NCBI GenBank assembly: GCA_964291275.2
Contig: OZ219800.1
Span: 1,054,001-1,118,000 of the forward strand
Reading direction: 5' to 3'
DNA length: 64,000 nucleotides
Origin: Bin80 sp964291275
GTDB taxonomy: Bacteria; Bacteroidota; Rhodothermia; Rhodothermales; Bin80
This document shows, piece after piece, positions 63,238-64,000 of the stretch (the first letter of the stretch is position 1; the number at the start of each line of letters is the position of its first letter). Both the position numbers and the translations under genes were made by a program. Below the pieces are notes generated by a model. It was not told the DNA's origin. It was given only the letters and a program-made list of their open reading frames with translations, and did no database searches.

Positions 63238-63585
63238 TCACTCAGGAACTTCTCGACCATAAAGCTCCCAAGCTAAATCCTTCATCTTCTTTTTCAAATG
63301 CAGGTGTGCACTCTTTGATACCCTCGGATCAAGTCTACATTGCCATTTAAGAGCAAAATCAGCTCTATAAACTCCGATTAGGATTAAAGGTAAACTAACC
63401 AGAAAAACCCAAAAATACTCCAAATAATTCACGATTGTACGCTCTTCCACTAAAGCAGGAGTGGTAAATGAAAGTATCGTAAATGAAACAAAACAAAGGC
63501 CGAACAGCACATAGCGATAACGATGGATATTTTTTGCTCGATCATATAGATGATCTATCACCCAAATAGATTTCTTAGGAGGCAT
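63238..63585 (-). CDS. Small two-helix membrane protein, unknown
   Basis: A 115-aa protein. Seen: two hydrophobic helices (YVLFGLCFVSFTILSF and YFWVFLVSLPLILIGVY) joined by a short loop, then a basic C-terminal part (HLHLKKKMKDLAWELYGREV). Positive residues before helix 1 suggest an N-in, C-in topology. It starts immediately after the stop of the upstream minus-strand frame, so they may be one operon. Family not recognised. Confidence 0.55.
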   Translation of the reverse strand: MPPKKSIWVIDHLYDRAKNIHRYRYVLFGLCFVSFTILSFTTPALVEERTIVNYLEYFWVFLVSLPLILIGVYRADFALKWQCRLDPRVSKSAHLHLKKKMKDLAWELYGREVPE

Positions 63586-63586
63586 G

Positions 63587-63994
63587 TCATTCAGATTTTA
63601 TTCGTGCAGGAGGACCTGCGTTAAGACATTCAGCAAGACAGTCATCTAATGCATACTCCACCATTAATTGTTCTGCCGTATGCCATACACCAACACCTAG
63701 GGCGCAGAATATTGCTGCCGGGCCTGTCATCGTACAACCAGCGTAAAGAACTACCGCCATTCCGGTAAGGGCCGCCGTTTCTAAAGGGCCTTCACCCAAT
63801 ATTATGATAAAATCTGTAAATTCAGAAAAATTCGATATAAGGCGGTCATGATAGTAGTGGTTATATGCTCTATTTTTGGTCGTTATTCTGGGGAAAATTT
63901 CACTTGAAACAGATGCGAATACAATGAAAAAGGATGAGGCGAGTATCCATAGGAGTATAGGGCTTGAATCGCCTTGGGAGATTTCAGAGGATCG
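63587..63994 (-). CDS. Hypothetical membrane-associated protein, 5' end unclear
   Basis: A TTG at 63799 gives 70 aa (MGEGPLETAALTGMAVVLYA.. ALDDCLAECLNAGPPARIKS), but the frame stays open and protein-like back to 63994 (SPILLWILASSFFIVFASVS, KNRAYNHYYHDRLISNFSEF), stopped by TAA at 63995-63997. No ATG or GTG is found in that extension, so the gene is either frameshifted near the window edge or starts at the TTG. Seen: two hydrophobic stretches and a C-terminal Cys pair. Not recognised. Confidence 0.4.
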   Translation of the reverse strand, partial: RSSEISQGDSSPILLWILASSFFIVFASVSSEIFPRITTKNRAYNHYYHDRLISNFSEFTDFIIILGEGPLETAALTGMAVVLYAGCTMTGPAAIFCALGVGVWHTAEQLMVEYALDDCLAECLNAGPPARIKSE

Positions 63995-64000
63995 TTATGA

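Overview
The window looks like a chromosome fragment from a Bacteroidota/Rhodothermota-type bacterium. A large LRR protein ends in a type IX secretion (T9SS) style sorting domain, and there are choice-of-anchor B, WG-repeat and six-bladed propeller proteins typical of that group. I assign no species. Ordinary housekeeping DNA lies at both sides: mutS2, secreted proteins, a UDP-sugar trio and an SLC13 transporter on the left (1-12.7 kb); rlmN, panC, fumC, an HtrA protease and aroB on the right (50.9-58.3 kb). Between and beyond them the DNA is heavily invaded by mobile elements.

Layout. 0-12.7 kb: mutS2 (minus), then DUF885-like lipoprotein, choice-of-anchor B protein, TPR protein, a WbpD/WbpE/WbpB-like set for a UDP-2,3-diamino-uronic acid, and an SLC13/TrkA-C transporter. 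12.7-14.4 kb: a broken propeller gene abutting a tandem zinc-ribbon protein. 14.4-36.7 kb: the most unusual part. Secreted or DNA-binding cargo genes (metalloprotease-like lipoprotein, two paralogous secreted proteins, wHTH regulator, two LRR proteins, a PLD-nuclease/helicase) sit among recurring short sequences: an attC-like inverted repeat (motif A), a ~59-bp tandem repeat (C), a palindromic upstream block (D), and five same-strand copies of the 3' end of a tyrosine recombinase gene (B). Two apparently identical 863-nt ORF-less group II introns occupy motif A copies; a third copy is the exact empty site. Three cargo genes of different families share a nearly identical leader and signal-peptide segment. 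This looks like an integron-like cassette array or recombination-driven secretome locus that I do not recognise as described.

36.7-48.9 kb: a dismembered polyketide operon (HR-type PKS missing KS and most of AT, B12-radical SAM enzyme, thioester reductase missing its C-terminus), cut at one end by an IS4-type element with a DUF4338 (DruA-like) N-terminal region and at the other by an ISL3 element, followed by a dead IS110 remnant. 49-50.6 kb: a small Cys-rich exported peptide beside a six-bladed propeller protein. 58.4-63.1 kb: one 157-aa gene broken into three pieces by two elements; target-site duplications let it be restored exactly. One of these elements, an IS256-type element, also encodes a second transposase-like protein without the catalytic residues.

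Nearly all functional calls come from reading motifs by eye; no database search was run.
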